From positions 1 to 15,985 of the forward strand of contig JAEZLF010000292.1 in NCBI GenBank assembly GCA_023435925.1: a stretch of DNA of 15,985 nucleotides. The letters are read 5' to 3'. The DNA is from Bacillota bacterium (GTDB lineage: Bacteria > Bacillota > Clostridia > Acetivibrionales > DTU013). Position numbers and translations under genes: made by a program. The notes beneath the pieces were generated by a model. It was not told where the DNA came from. It searched no databases and saw only the letters and a list, made by a program, of their open reading frames with translations. Of the stretch, positions 6,100-14,770 are shown in pieces. Position 1 is the first letter of the stretch. The number at the start of each line of letters is the position of its first letter.

Positions 6100-7254
6100 G
6101 TGGGAAATATCATTCAAGTAATTGAGAGGGAAACACGTGGGAAAAGCTACAAATCAGCAAGGTACTGCAATGATGAACTTGGCCTTTCAAATATACAGTA
6201 TGAAGACAATGATAGAGTTATCTGGAAAAATTATGGCGAAACCGAACAATACAAGCACAGTATTAATTTGAAGGAACGGGCAGATGCAGTAGTTACTGGC
6301 AGTTCCATTTTTTCGTATTTTCTTGATGGCTCACGCCATACTTACAAGGTTGATGATATTTCCTACAATAAGAATGTTTATCCAATTATAGCAGGACAGG
6401 TCGGAATTGGTTGCTGCAAAAGAATAAACAAGGTTATGCAAAAGGAACTTTTTGAGCGTAAACTCATAATCGTTTTACCTTCCATAGCCAATAGAGAAGG
6501 TTGGGGAGCAGGGAACTATTTTAATGATTTGCTTGGGAAAATTAATGCAGGTAGTAATATCAAGGAACACCATGGCTTAGAGTTTGATGCAGTAAAATCA
6601 TACACTACCGACCATGATGAAAAGTTGGACAAAAAGGGCGTTGCGGTTATCCAGGATTATATGGTTGAACTGGAAAAGGATTTTGTAGCATCGCTTGTCC
6701 TAAAGGACAGGCTTGACCAGAATAATTACCTTATCAAGGATGGCTCTCTGGAGTACAAGCACATTAGCAATAAAAGCAAAAACACCAAGAACCTCAGTGA
6801 TGAGCGCATCGCAAACAATTACAGGTATGTAATTGGGGTGTCAAAAACGTTCGACCCTACCAAATGTAAGGTTAAATCAGGCGGAACAAATTCTGATATT
6901 GTAGCCGAATTAAAACCATTCGAACGAACACCAGTATACATGTACCAGTCGGAAATAGCTGGTAATGTATATTTTGCTATCTGGTATTTAAGGCTCCATG
7001 ATGCAAGGTATTCAAATGGTGTTTTTGATGGAGTTGTTAAGGTGGAAAAACTGGTTTTTGATAAGAAGGAACAGGAAAAGGGTGTAGACTCTGAGTTGAT
7101 TGACCATATTTCCGCCCATTTGCTTAATGAAAGAAACCCTGTATGCTACGGGGCGGATGACCGCTGGGCAAACCATATATACCCTGTTTATTTAACGGAA
7201 TCATTTGTTAAGAGCAAGTATATGAGTAATAATTTGTTCCTTCAATTATTTTAG
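6100..7254 (+). CDS. NurA-like nuclease domain protein
   Basis: The protein has 384 residues. NurA is a Mn-dependent 5'-3' exo/endonuclease that works with the HerA translocase in DNA-end processing. Signatures seen are YFLDGSRH (D76, the first acidic residue of the NurA active site), the long helical middle, LIKDGSLEY (D214, the second 'DGxL' motif), IGVSKTF (K249) and the terminal IYPVYL (Y361-P362). The usual final histidine is not evident; 'TES' is found instead. The start is GTG at 6100, with ggggtgg just upstream at a short 4-nt spacing, so the start is somewhat uncertain. Immediately downstream (12 bp) is a HerA-like ATPase, which strongly supports the assignment. It is the first gene of a four-gene operon. 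Confidence 0.72.
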   Translation: MGNIIQVIERETRGKSYKSARYCNDELGLSNIQYEDNDRVIWKNYGETEQYKHSINLKERADAVVTGSSIFSYFLDGSRHTYKVDDISYNKNVYPIIAGQVGIGCCKRINKVMQKELFERKLIIVLPSIANREGWGAGNYFNDLLGKINAGSNIKEHHGLEFDAVKSYTTDHDEKLDKKGVAVIQDYMVELEKDFVASLVLKDRLDQNNYLIKDGSLEYKHISNKSKNTKNLSDERIANNYRYVIGVSKTFDPTKCKVKSGGTNSDIVAELKPFERTPVYMYQSEIAGNVYFAIWYLRLHDARYSNGVFDGVVKVEKLVFDKKEQEKGVDSELIDHISAHLLNERNPVCYGADDRWANHIYPVYLTESFVKSKYMSNNLFLQLF

Positions 7255-7266
7255 GAGGGTTTACTT

Positions 7267-8940
7267 ATGAATACAATTGGACGGGTTATAGCTACTGAGA
7301 AGGTACCAACGACAATTGATGACTTTTGTTTTTGGACTGATAAGAACCTGATTCTGAATCCATTTGATGTTGTAAAGGTTGAGCATGTCAATAAGAGTAA
7401 TACTTATGCAGTTGTGCAGGAGATATCACATATCACTGATTCTGCAAGTTTTTTGTCCGACTTTATATCGAATGATTTTGGTGATGTTGATGCCAATGAA
7501 GGTACACTTCGGATTGGTATGAATTTCGTAAAAGCTAATGTACTGGGGAATGACAAAGGCATATTTATTCCTGTTCAGAGCAATGCGAGAGTTTGCTTGG
7601 CGACAGAGAATGAAGTCTCTTATGCATTAGGGCTGGATGATGTGAAAGATGAAAACAAGCTTGTCTGCGGTGCATTGGAGATGTATAAGGGTTGCAATAA
7701 AGGTGAACAGATTACGTTACCTGTCTATGTTGATTCGAGATTCGTTATAGGTCCCGAAGGAGCTCATTTGAATATCTCGGGCATTTCAGGTCTTGCAGCA
7801 AAGACATCCTATGCGATGTTTCTGATGAAAGCCATACAGGATAGATATATCAAAACTAATAATGAGGATGAAAGCGTGGCTTTTGTCATTTTCAATGTTA
7901 AGGGCAAAGATTTATTGGCAATAGATGAGCCTAATGACTTCAAGGGGAATGCTGAAAAAAAGGCATCGGTATTATCCGCCTACGAAAATCTTAAGCTGTC
8001 GACTGCCCCGTTTAAGAATGTTACATACCTTTATCCGTATTCAGATAGTAGAAGTATCAACACGTATGCTGATAAAGCTTTAATCGAAAAACAGTTTGGA
8101 CATGGTCAAGCCAATTATTATAAGTTTGTATATGAAATGGATAAGAACAATTTGGATTTACTTTTTGCTAATATTGATGACAGCACCCAGACAATGGATT
8201 CAATTCTAAATACAATAATGAATGAAAAAGAGTTTAATAATTTAACCTCTTGGCCTTCCTTTTTAGACAAAATATCGGAAAAGTGCCAACCTGGAAACGG
8301 GAAGGATATCAAAATTCAAAGTTGGCAGAAATTTAGTAGGCTTATCAGAAAATCAATCAATAACAATAAGCTCTTCTCAGATTTGGATGAATCAAATAAT
8401 GAGATAAGAATATCCGATAAAATTGCTTCAATCAAGAAGAATGATGTGTTTGTCATTGATGTGGCTAAACTGAATTCCGACATGCAGGCATTTGTCTTTG
8501 GAAATACGATTAAAGAGATATATGACCTACAGCTTGGTGAAAAAAACACAGATGGCGAAAACGGCGCCCCGTCAAAGATAATCGTATTTATCGATGAATT
8601 GAATAAGTTCGCTTCAAAGGAAGTACCAAAAGACTCACCAATCATGAAGCAAATCCTTGACATTGCTGAGCGTGGAAGGTCCCTCGGTGTTATCCTTTTT
8701 GCGGCGGAACAATTCAAGAGCGCAATTCAAAGCAGGGTGACTGGAAACTGTGCAACATTTGCGTATGGCAGGACAAATGCTATAGAGATTTCGGATTCTG
8801 ATTATCGGTATATACCATCGGTTTACAAGAACATGATGACAAGATTAAAACAGGGTGAATATATCATTCAGAATCCTATTTTCAGGTCGCTTTTGAGTAT
8901 TAAGGTACCAGAACCGCTTTACAAACAATTTAAATCATAA
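7267..8940 (+). CDS. HerA-like DNA-pumping ATPase
   Basis: The 557-residue protein belongs to the FtsK-HerA superfamily of hexameric DNA translocases. The N-terminal residues 1-40 (IGRVIATEKVPTTIDDF and DVVKVEH) match the HAS-barrel domain. The P-loop region is residues 172-181 (GISGLAAKTS, lysine K179), which departs from the usual GxxGxGKS by one extra residue and an alanine before the lysine. Walker B is IIVFIDELNKF with D443 and E444. After it come AERGRSLGV, FAAEQ and NCATFAYGR, typical of HerA sensor and arginine-finger regions. The start is ATG 7267 with TAGGAGGG overlapping the stop of the NurA-like gene, 7 nt away, indicating translational coupling. Residues about 200-430 hold a variable insertion. 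It probably encircles DNA and feeds or activates the NurA-like nuclease. Confidence 0.85.
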   Translation: MNTIGRVIATEKVPTTIDDFCFWTDKNLILNPFDVVKVEHVNKSNTYAVVQEISHITDSASFLSDFISNDFGDVDANEGTLRIGMNFVKANVLGNDKGIFIPVQSNARVCLATENEVSYALGLDDVKDENKLVCGALEMYKGCNKGEQITLPVYVDSRFVIGPEGAHLNISGISGLAAKTSYAMFLMKAIQDRYIKTNNEDESVAFVIFNVKGKDLLAIDEPNDFKGNAEKKASVLSAYENLKLSTAPFKNVTYLYPYSDSRSINTYADKALIEKQFGHGQANYYKFVYEMDKNNLDLLFANIDDSTQTMDSILNTIMNEKEFNNLTSWPSFLDKISEKCQPGNGKDIKIQSWQKFSRLIRKSINNNKLFSDLDESNNEIRISDKIASIKKNDVFVIDVAKLNSDMQAFVFGNTIKEIYDLQLGEKNTDGENGAPSKIIVFIDELNKFASKEVPKDSPIMKQILDIAERGRSLGVILFAAEQFKSAIQSRVTGNCATFAYGRTNAIEISDSDYRYIPSVYKNMMTRLKQGEYIIQNPIFRSLLSIKVPEPLYKQFKS

Positions 8941-8954
8941 AGAGAGGTACATGC

Positions 8955-10535
8955 GTGGTAACATACAAGATAGGGAAAAATTCTCTTGAGAATTTAACGA
9001 CAGCTATGTATGACGACACGAAATTTATATATCGTGAATACATACAGAATGCAGCTGACCAAATCGACAAAGCTATTTCATTAGGCATGTTTGAAGACTT
9101 TCATCCTGTCATTGATATTAAGATTGATGTTCATAAAAGGAATATCATTATAAAAGATAATGCAACTGGAATAAAAGCAGATGAGGTTATTACAAAACTT
9201 GCTACCATTGCCGATTCGGATAAAGACCGTGAGAAAGACAAAGGCTTTCGTGGTATTGGCAGATTGGGCGGAATAGGCTACTGTGAAACATTACGCTTCG
9301 TAACGTCATACCAAGGAGAAACTATTAAAACCATTATGTCTTGGGATGCTGCAAAGTGTATCGAATTGATTGATGACAGAGATGTTAGGGATAGTGCTGC
9401 TGAAATTCTTGAAAAGATTATCACTATTAAAACTGAGCCGTGCAGTGCCGAGGAACACTTTTTTATCGTAGAACTTCTGAATATCAGAAAAGACAACACT
9501 GAACTGCTCGACATCGATGCGGTCAAGTCATATATTGCAAGCAACGCCCCTGTCCCTTTCAATAACAAATTTATATACTGTGGAAAGATAAATGAGTTTG
9601 CCCGAAAGACTTATCAACCTCTACACGAATATAAAGTCCAGGTCAAGGGGGATGACATTCTAAAGGAATACAGTACCAATATATATGAAATGGTCGGAAA
9701 TCAAAGGAAAAAGTGCGACGACATCTATGATATCGAATTCCAGGAATTCAGAAACAAGAAAGGTGAGCTACTTGGGTGGTTATGGTTTGGTGTCAGTGCT
9801 TATGAAAAACAAATTCAAGCCTCTGTTAATCCAATGCGTGGTTTGAGGCTCAGAAAACAAAATATTCAAATAGGTAATAGTGAAACCCTTGAAAGGTTTT
9901 TTAAGGAACAGCGTGGTAATGGTTACTACATTGGAGAAGTTCATGCTGTTCATAAGGATTTAATACCAAATGCCAGACGGGACTATTTCAAGGAAAATGT
10001 GACACGTAATGAATTTGAAGCAGAATTGAAAGCGTTTTTTAGGGAGAAGCTCCATAACCTCTATGTTGATGCAAATAAGATAAAAAATGTTTATAAAAAA
10101 CAGAATGATTACAATCAAACAAGAGATGCATATCAACAGAAGCTGAAGGATGGTTTTGTTAACCAAAAGGAAGAAACACAGTATGAGGAAGCAACAGAGG
10201 CAGCTAAGAAAAATGCTGAGAAGGCAATGCGAGAGCTGGAGAATTTAAAGAATAAAAATGCTTCAAACGAAACCTTTAAAAGGGTCTTCGAAATAATAGC
10301 GAAAAAGCATGAGGTTAAAAGACCATTAGTAAAGGATGATATACCAAAAATATTCAAAGATGAAAAAGAAGAAAAGAAAAATGGGAAAACGGTATACGTA
10401 ACAGATAACCTCTATCGTCTGGATAACAAACAGAGAAAATTAGTATCCAGGATTTATGGTGTTCTAAATGATAATTTGCCGCCTAAAATTGCAGAAGAAA
10501 TAATAAAAAAAATACAGGATGAGTTGAATAAATAA
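8955..10535 (+). CDS. GHKL-type ATPase (Hsp90/MORC-like) with C-terminal coiled coil
   Basis: The 526-residue protein has a Bergerat ATP-binding fold at its N-terminus: N-box YREYIQNAAD (E28, N32, D35), G1 box KDNATGI (D68, G72) and G2 box GFRGIGRLGGIG (97-108). Such ATPases dimerise on ATP binding and act as clamps or switches (Hsp90, MutL, gyrase B, MORC). A transducer-like middle domain follows, with ASVNPMRGLRLRKQN as a possible lysine or arginine finger. Residues about 360-450 are rich in E, K, A and Q and look coiled-coil. The start is GTG 8955 with agagagg 7 nt upstream; an ATG at 8951 is out of frame. It ends in TAATG, overlapping the radical SAM start by one base. Its role with NurA and HerA is inferred from the operon only. 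Confidence 0.85.
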   Translation: MVTYKIGKNSLENLTTAMYDDTKFIYREYIQNAADQIDKAISLGMFEDFHPVIDIKIDVHKRNIIIKDNATGIKADEVITKLATIADSDKDREKDKGFRGIGRLGGIGYCETLRFVTSYQGETIKTIMSWDAAKCIELIDDRDVRDSAAEILEKIITIKTEPCSAEEHFFIVELLNIRKDNTELLDIDAVKSYIASNAPVPFNNKFIYCGKINEFARKTYQPLHEYKVQVKGDDILKEYSTNIYEMVGNQRKKCDDIYDIEFQEFRNKKGELLGWLWFGVSAYEKQIQASVNPMRGLRLRKQNIQIGNSETLERFFKEQRGNGYYIGEVHAVHKDLIPNARRDYFKENVTRNEFEAELKAFFREKLHNLYVDANKIKNVYKKQNDYNQTRDAYQQKLKDGFVNQKEETQYEEATEAAKKNAEKAMRELENLKNKNASNETFKRVFEIIAKKHEVKRPLVKDDIPKIFKDEKEEKKNGKTVYVTDNLYRLDNKQRKLVSRIYGVLNDNLPPKIAEEIIKKIQDELNK

Positions 10536-12088
10536 TGCCAAGAAAAATTTTGCTGATAGAGCCAGACTATAAAAACAAATATCCTCCTATGGGTCTTATG
10601 AAGATATCGACCTATCATAAGCAACTCGGGGACAGTGTCACTTTTTATAAAGGTGATTTAAAAGAGTTTGTGCTTGAGGATTTATTTGTGGAATTACTTG
10701 AAAAACTGTACAATAACGATAATACTGTAGAATGGGTGGCACATAAGGATTTAATCAAAGATTACCTGAAATTCGGGAAGACTGCATCTTATGAAGCTTT
10801 GACCAGAATATCCCAGAACCCTATTGCTGCCGAGAATCTGACTTATTACAAGGATTACTATAGAAAGAGATTGTATCTTAAAAACCCAAAATGGGACAGG
10901 GTTTGCATATCAACGCTTTTTACGTTCTATTGGGACAAAACCATAGAGACTATAAATTTCTGTAAGCAACTGTGCAAAGAACCGAAAGAGGTGAAAGTCG
11001 GAGGTGTTGCTGCATCACTATTGTCGAAAGAAGTAGAGGAAGCAACGGGCATAAAGCCACATATTGGGCTACTTGACCAGGCAGGGGTTTATGATGACAA
11101 TGATATAATAATCGACAGGTTGCCATTGGATTATTCAATCCTGTATGAGATTGATTATGTCTACCCAGAAAACGAAGGTTATTATGCTTATATGACACGA
11201 GGATGTGTCAATCGATGCCCATTTTGTGCTGTTCCAAAACTTGAGCCCAATTTTGATGACCATGTTAGCATAATAGAACAACTTGAGCATGTTAGGCAAC
11301 ATTATGGCGAGAAACGGAATTTACTTCTTTTGGACAATAATGTCCTGGCCTCAATAGAATTTAACCAAATTATTGATGAAATACAAGCGTGTGGGTTTAG
11401 GAAGGATGCAATGTATACTGCTCCAAGCAAATACAATGTTGCAATCAACGGGTTGATTCTTGGAGATAATGACCGTGGATATATTAAAACGGTGATTGGA
11501 TTATATAAAAAGCTTATGCCAAAATTATCGGGAGACAAACAAACTGAGGCATATGCTTTATTACAAGAAAATCGGTTACTATATGTTGAAACCGCAAGAA
11601 AGGAAAACATACTAAAACTGAATGATTATTTCAAACCATTGTTTGAAAAATATTTCAAGAGCGTCCCTAAAGCCCGATTTGTTGACTTCAACCAGGGGGT
11701 AGATGCAAGATTACTTGACGATGAAAAAATGAGAAAGCTTGCAGAGATACCAATACGTCCATTAAGAATAGCATTTGATGATTGGAAAATGAGAGACAAA
11801 TATGAAGCAGCAGTAAGGCTTGCAGCACGGTATGAGATTAAACACATGTCCAATTATCTTTTGTATAACTACACAGAGAAACCTATTGATTTGTATTATC
11901 GAATGAAATTGAATGTGGAGTTATGTGAAGAATTGGATGTAAATATTTATTCCTTCCCTATGAAATATCATCCAATCCAAGAACCTGAATACTTTAAGAA
12001 CCGTTTTTACATAGGTAAGGAATGGAATCGGAAATTTATACGGTCAATCCAGGCGATACTGAATTCTACTAAAGGAAAGGTTGGATGA
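10535..12088 (+). CDS. Radical SAM protein, ended early by an in-frame TGA
   Basis: The frame gives 517 residues up to TGA 12086-12088. The N-terminal KILLIEPDYKNKYPPMGLMK and VKVGGVAAS (154-161) resemble a B12-binding-like domain, but the cobalamin DxHxxG motif is absent. The radical SAM cluster motif is RGCVNRCPFC with C224, C228 and C231 (CxxxCxxC). These residues would hold a [4Fe-4S] cluster that cleaves SAM. The substrate is unknown; the branch resembles large stand-alone radical SAM enzymes. Protein-like sequence continues in the same frame directly after the TGA (see next entry), so the full protein was probably about 627 residues. The start overlaps the GHKL gene by one base, indicating translational coupling. 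Possible functions include modification of nucleic acid or of a partner protein in this operon. Confidence 0.85.
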   Translation: MPRKILLIEPDYKNKYPPMGLMKISTYHKQLGDSVTFYKGDLKEFVLEDLFVELLEKLYNNDNTVEWVAHKDLIKDYLKFGKTASYEALTRISQNPIAAENLTYYKDYYRKRLYLKNPKWDRVCISTLFTFYWDKTIETINFCKQLCKEPKEVKVGGVAASLLSKEVEEATGIKPHIGLLDQAGVYDDNDIIIDRLPLDYSILYEIDYVYPENEGYYAYMTRGCVNRCPFCAVPKLEPNFDDHVSIIEQLEHVRQHYGEKRNLLLLDNNVLASIEFNQIIDEIQACGFRKDAMYTAPSKYNVAINGLILGDNDRGYIKTVIGLYKKLMPKLSGDKQTEAYALLQENRLLYVETARKENILKLNDYFKPLFEKYFKSVPKARFVDFNQGVDARLLDDEKMRKLAEIPIRPLRIAFDDWKMRDKYEAAVRLAARYEIKHMSNYLLYNYTEKPIDLYYRMKLNVELCEELDVNIYSFPMKYHPIQEPEYFKNRFYIGKEWNRKFIRSIQAILNSTKGKVG

Positions 12089-12418
12089 GGGAAGGAGTTT
12101 TTTGAGGAAGCCTTCGGTCGTGATGAGAAGGAATTCGAAAAACTATTGTATATGCCTGAAGTTATGATTATTTACCGAATGTATTATAAAAACAATGGAA
12201 TAACAGAAGAGTGGTGGAATGCTTTCAATTCACTACCCGAAGATAAATTATCACAACTGAAAAAGTTCGTCGAGGTAAATGATTTTACTGACATACATAA
12301 ATGGACCAAGGACAAGGAGTTATTGAATGTACTAAGTTATTACGAGATTCAACGGGAAGAAGCAGAGAAGGTCCTAAAAATTAATGAAGCAGTGAAAATT
12401 TTTAAGAATGAAATTTAG
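12089..12418 (+). pseudogene. C-terminal part of the radical SAM gene beyond the TGA
   Basis: Directly after TGA 12086-12088, and in the same frame, the sequence reads GKEFFEEAFGRDEKEF, then LLYMPEVMIIYRMYY, EEWWNAFNSLPEDKL and a further helix, ending at TAG 12416-12418. It has no ribosome binding site; the candidate starts (TTG 12146, ATG 12152) lie inside the continuous protein-like sequence. A single C-to-T change (CGA to TGA) would explain the break, as the flanking residues read GKVG-x-GKEFF. Alternatives are stop-codon readthrough or a sequencing error. It is about 110 residues and soluble. Confidence 0.7.
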
Positions 12419-12709
12419 GAAATAAGTTAAGAGAAATTGACATAATAAATGGATGAATATATAGTCACCCCGAAATATGTGTTCATCCAAATTAACCTGC
12501 TCCTGCTATGGCTTTTGAAAATTGGTCTGCGCCCGGTTGCGCCATGTAGAAGGAACCAGTGGCGCAACAAGAAATATATGAACATGAAACACCTAGAAAA
12601 TAACGATCTTTTGTCAGATTTCATGGCTGGTTGAATTCTTCTATTTTAAGGCTGCAAACTAATTTGCGCAAAACTCTTACGGTACCAATACAGGAACGGA
12701 TATAGTGGC
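12419..12709. other. Intergenic stretch between operon and element debris
   Basis: I see no supportable gene here. A short open frame (12449-12634, 61 codons) has no ribosome binding site and no family resemblance. The one clear structure is a perfect 9-bp inverted repeat, GTTGCGCCA (12536-12544) and TGGCGCAAC (12560-12568), around a 15-nt spacer, without a T-run. Confidence 0.5.
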
Positions 12710-12983
12710 TTATATGCCGATCTTCTTTAGTAAAGAATTATTGATAACGTGATCGACTCTATTCCGGCTGAAGCGGTCGATCTTCAATTCCGTCAAAGCC
12801 TCTGTTAGGCCTCTTTCGTTGAAACTCTGGACGTTCATCGGTCTTTGCGGACTTACCGGCGTCGATGTATTCATGTACAAGTTTCCGGCCTTTTTGTTTC
12901 CAGTAATTTCGAACGGATTCCAGCTGGGCGGGGATGGATAGTTCCTTTTCAGCCTGTTCCTTTGAAGAGACTCGGGCATATGT
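12710..12983 (-). pseudogene. Broken serine recombinase, N-terminal fragment
   Basis: On the minus strand the frame starting at the IS edge reads YARVSSKEQAEKELSIPAQ, LESVRNYWKQKGRKLVHEYI, DAGKSAKTDERPEFQR. This is the N-terminal catalytic domain of a large serine recombinase; the first serine of RVSS is the nucleophile. About ten codons later another frame gives LKIDRFSRNRVDHVINN and SLLKKIGI, the next conserved block (usually K-L-D-R-F-S-R-N), so there has been a frameshift plus a small deletion. It stops at 12712-12710. The first few codons are cut off by the IS21 end and the large DNA-binding C-terminal domains are absent. It may be the relic of an integrase that once mobilised part of this region. 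Confidence 0.8.
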
Positions 12984-12987
12984 GGGT

Positions 12988-13120
12988 GGTAAGATGATTT
13001 TACAGTCATACGGTAAGGAGATTTTTCTCTGTCCGGTAAGCAGTTTTTTCTAATCATGGTAAGCACTTTTTTCATAAAACAGTAAGTAGAATTTTCTGCA
13101 AACGGTAAGGAGTTTTTTCA
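12988..13120 (+). repeat. Left terminal repeat array of the IS21 element
   Basis: Six copies of a ggtaagNagtttttt-like motif start at 12988, 13012, 13035, 13058, 13081 and 13104, a period of 23-24 bp. These are probable IstA binding sites. They match the right-end repeats in inverse orientation. Confidence 0.85.
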
Positions 13121-13213
13121 TTTCCGTGTGATGAGTAAATCATCAGGAGGATGGCATCAGTGCCTCAAATCAGTATGCTGTAATCAGACAGTATATGAGA
13201 GGAGGCAGCCAGG

Positions 13214-14770
13214 ATGCTGAAAGAAAAACAGATGCAAGAAATCCAGGATCTAAAACTACGCGGCTATTCTATCAACGAGATAGTCAGATATTATGAAGGA
13301 CAAGGTCAGAAACCGCCCTCATTACCGACCATTCGAAAATACTACCAGATGGATGCAGTGCCGGAGGTTCCCAACCAGAATCTTATCAAAGACAAGGTCT
13401 TTGACCATGAGCCTTACCGTTCCGCAATCATTGAGATCATCAGAAACAACAATAAGCGCAGTTACTGTGCAAGCTCCATATATGATGCTCTCATTGAGAA
13501 ATTTATTAAGAACGGTACAGCTATTTCTCTTCCCGGGAATGAGCAGACGCTGCGCAACTACATTCATTATCTCAACGACAGCGGGATCATTGAGCAGGAG
13601 CCTGAGAATAGACGAATTTATGACCATGTATTCGACACTCCGCCCGGTGAACAGATGCTGATTGATTTCGGGCAGGAGCATGTGTCACCAGGAGTCGACA
13701 TCCACTTCATATGTCTGCTGTTACGATACAGCCGTCTAATCTGTGTTTTTGCACAGGATCACAAATACAACTCCGAAGAGGCTTGTCGCGCCATCTACAG
13801 GGCATTCTGCAAGCTTGGAGGCCGTCCAGGGCAGCTTGTCATAGATCAGGATGCAGTGTTTGTTGCCAGCGAAATCTATGGTGAGGTCATTGAAACCAGG
13901 ACATTTGGAGACTTCTGTGCGGAACAGGATCTGAGGCTTTGGGTCTGTAACAAGGCCGATCCGGAAAGCAAAGGACCGATAGAGAATGTAGTGGGCTTCG
14001 TGAAGAAGAACTTCTTCAGCGCCAGAAACATCACATGCATTGACGATGCGTGGAAGTCCCTTCCCGGCTGGGTGGAGCGCAAAAACAGGCGTATACACAA
14101 GTCAACCTTCCGTATACCGGATGATGTTTTCAATGCGATTGAGAAAGAGGCATTAAGACCTCTTGTACCATCTTTTTATGAGAACTCGCCGTCCAGTTTC
14201 ATCCCTGTGGAGTTAAATTCAGTGCCATATATACAGTTCAAATCATCCAGATATTCCGTGCCGCGTTCATGCTGTTATACAACCGTTCACTACAAGGCAG
14301 TAGGCGGTAAACTCTTTATCTATAACAAGGACAGAAAGCATATCTGCACCCATACAATTAGCGAGTGCCGTGGCAGTGTCAATCAGCTTGAGGAGCACCG
14401 AAGGGAGCCGTCAAGCGACTGGGTATCCGTCATGGAAAGCCTTAGACGTAAATGGAACTGTTATTCTTTCCAGCACTTCATCAATGGTTTTAAGAAGGAG
14501 AACCCCAGACATCTACATCAGCAGCTGGCCGCAGTAGAGCGATTTCTTGATGCCGAACAGCCGGAACGTGAGCTTGTAGCACAGGTTATGGATGAATGTT
14601 GCAGAAATTTCCGCTACCGGTTTTCTCAGTTCAAGGTTGTTTATCAGCTTGAAAAGGCAGGGCGTATGTCCGCATCCGTCTTTGAATTCAACGAAGTCCA
14701 GCGTCAGGATATGGAAGTCTACAAAAAGGCTTTCCAGAACCGTTGTGAACAGCAGGAGGTGATTGCATGA
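13214..14770 (+). CDS. istA: IS21-family transposase IstA
   Basis: The 518-residue protein is the DDE transposase that cuts and joins IS21 ends. An N-terminal helix-turn-helix (LKLRGYSINEIVRYYE, residues about 13-28) probably binds the terminal repeats. The RNase H-like core shows GEQMLIDFGQ (D151), LVIDQDAVF (D211) and KGPIENVVGFVKKNFF (E257). The C-terminal half contains the SRYSVPRS segment seen across the family. The start is ATG 13214 with ggagg 8 nt upstream. The gene ends in the ATGA that starts istB. The frame is intact, so the transposase is potentially active if the helper is made. Confidence 0.93.
   Translation: MLKEKQMQEIQDLKLRGYSINEIVRYYEGQGQKPPSLPTIRKYYQMDAVPEVPNQNLIKDKVFDHEPYRSAIIEIIRNNNKRSYCASSIYDALIEKFIKNGTAISLPGNEQTLRNYIHYLNDSGIIEQEPENRRIYDHVFDTPPGEQMLIDFGQEHVSPGVDIHFICLLLRYSRLICVFAQDHKYNSEEACRAIYRAFCKLGGRPGQLVIDQDAVFVASEIYGEVIETRTFGDFCAEQDLRLWVCNKADPESKGPIENVVGFVKKNFFSARNITCIDDAWKSLPGWVERKNRRIHKSTFRIPDDVFNAIEKEALRPLVPSFYENSPSSFIPVELNSVPYIQFKSSRYSVPRSCCYTTVHYKAVGGKLFIYNKDRKHICTHTISECRGSVNQLEEHRREPSSDWVSVMESLRRKWNCYSFQHFINGFKKENPRHLHQQLAAVERFLDAEQPERELVAQVMDECCRNFRYRFSQFKVVYQLEKAGRMSASVFEFNEVQRQDMEVYKKAFQNRCEQQEVIA

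Noticed and set aside
8316..8717. 133-codon minus-strand ORF
   Set aside because: It is an antisense shadow of the HerA-like gene, rich in Ser, Phe and Ile, without a ribosome binding site.
12086..12115. Selenocysteine insertion at the radical SAM TGA
   Set aside because: Only GAAGG/CCTTC with a 15-nt loop can form downstream. No convincing SECIS is seen, and an Arg-to-stop change is simpler.
12449..12634. 61-codon plus-strand ORF
   Set aside because: It has no ribosome binding site and no recognisable family, and it spans a perfect inverted repeat.
12710..13075. 121-codon minus-strand ORF as a gene
   Set aside because: It merges IS-end sequence with two frames of a broken serine recombinase. 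Only the recombinase remnant is meaningful.
12988..13120. CRISPR array
   Set aside because: The repeats have a 23-24 bp period with no true spacers, and they mirror the opposite IS end. They are IS21 terminal sites.
13736..14098. Minus-strand ORF inside istA
   Set aside because: It is an antisense shadow of a well-supported transposase gene.
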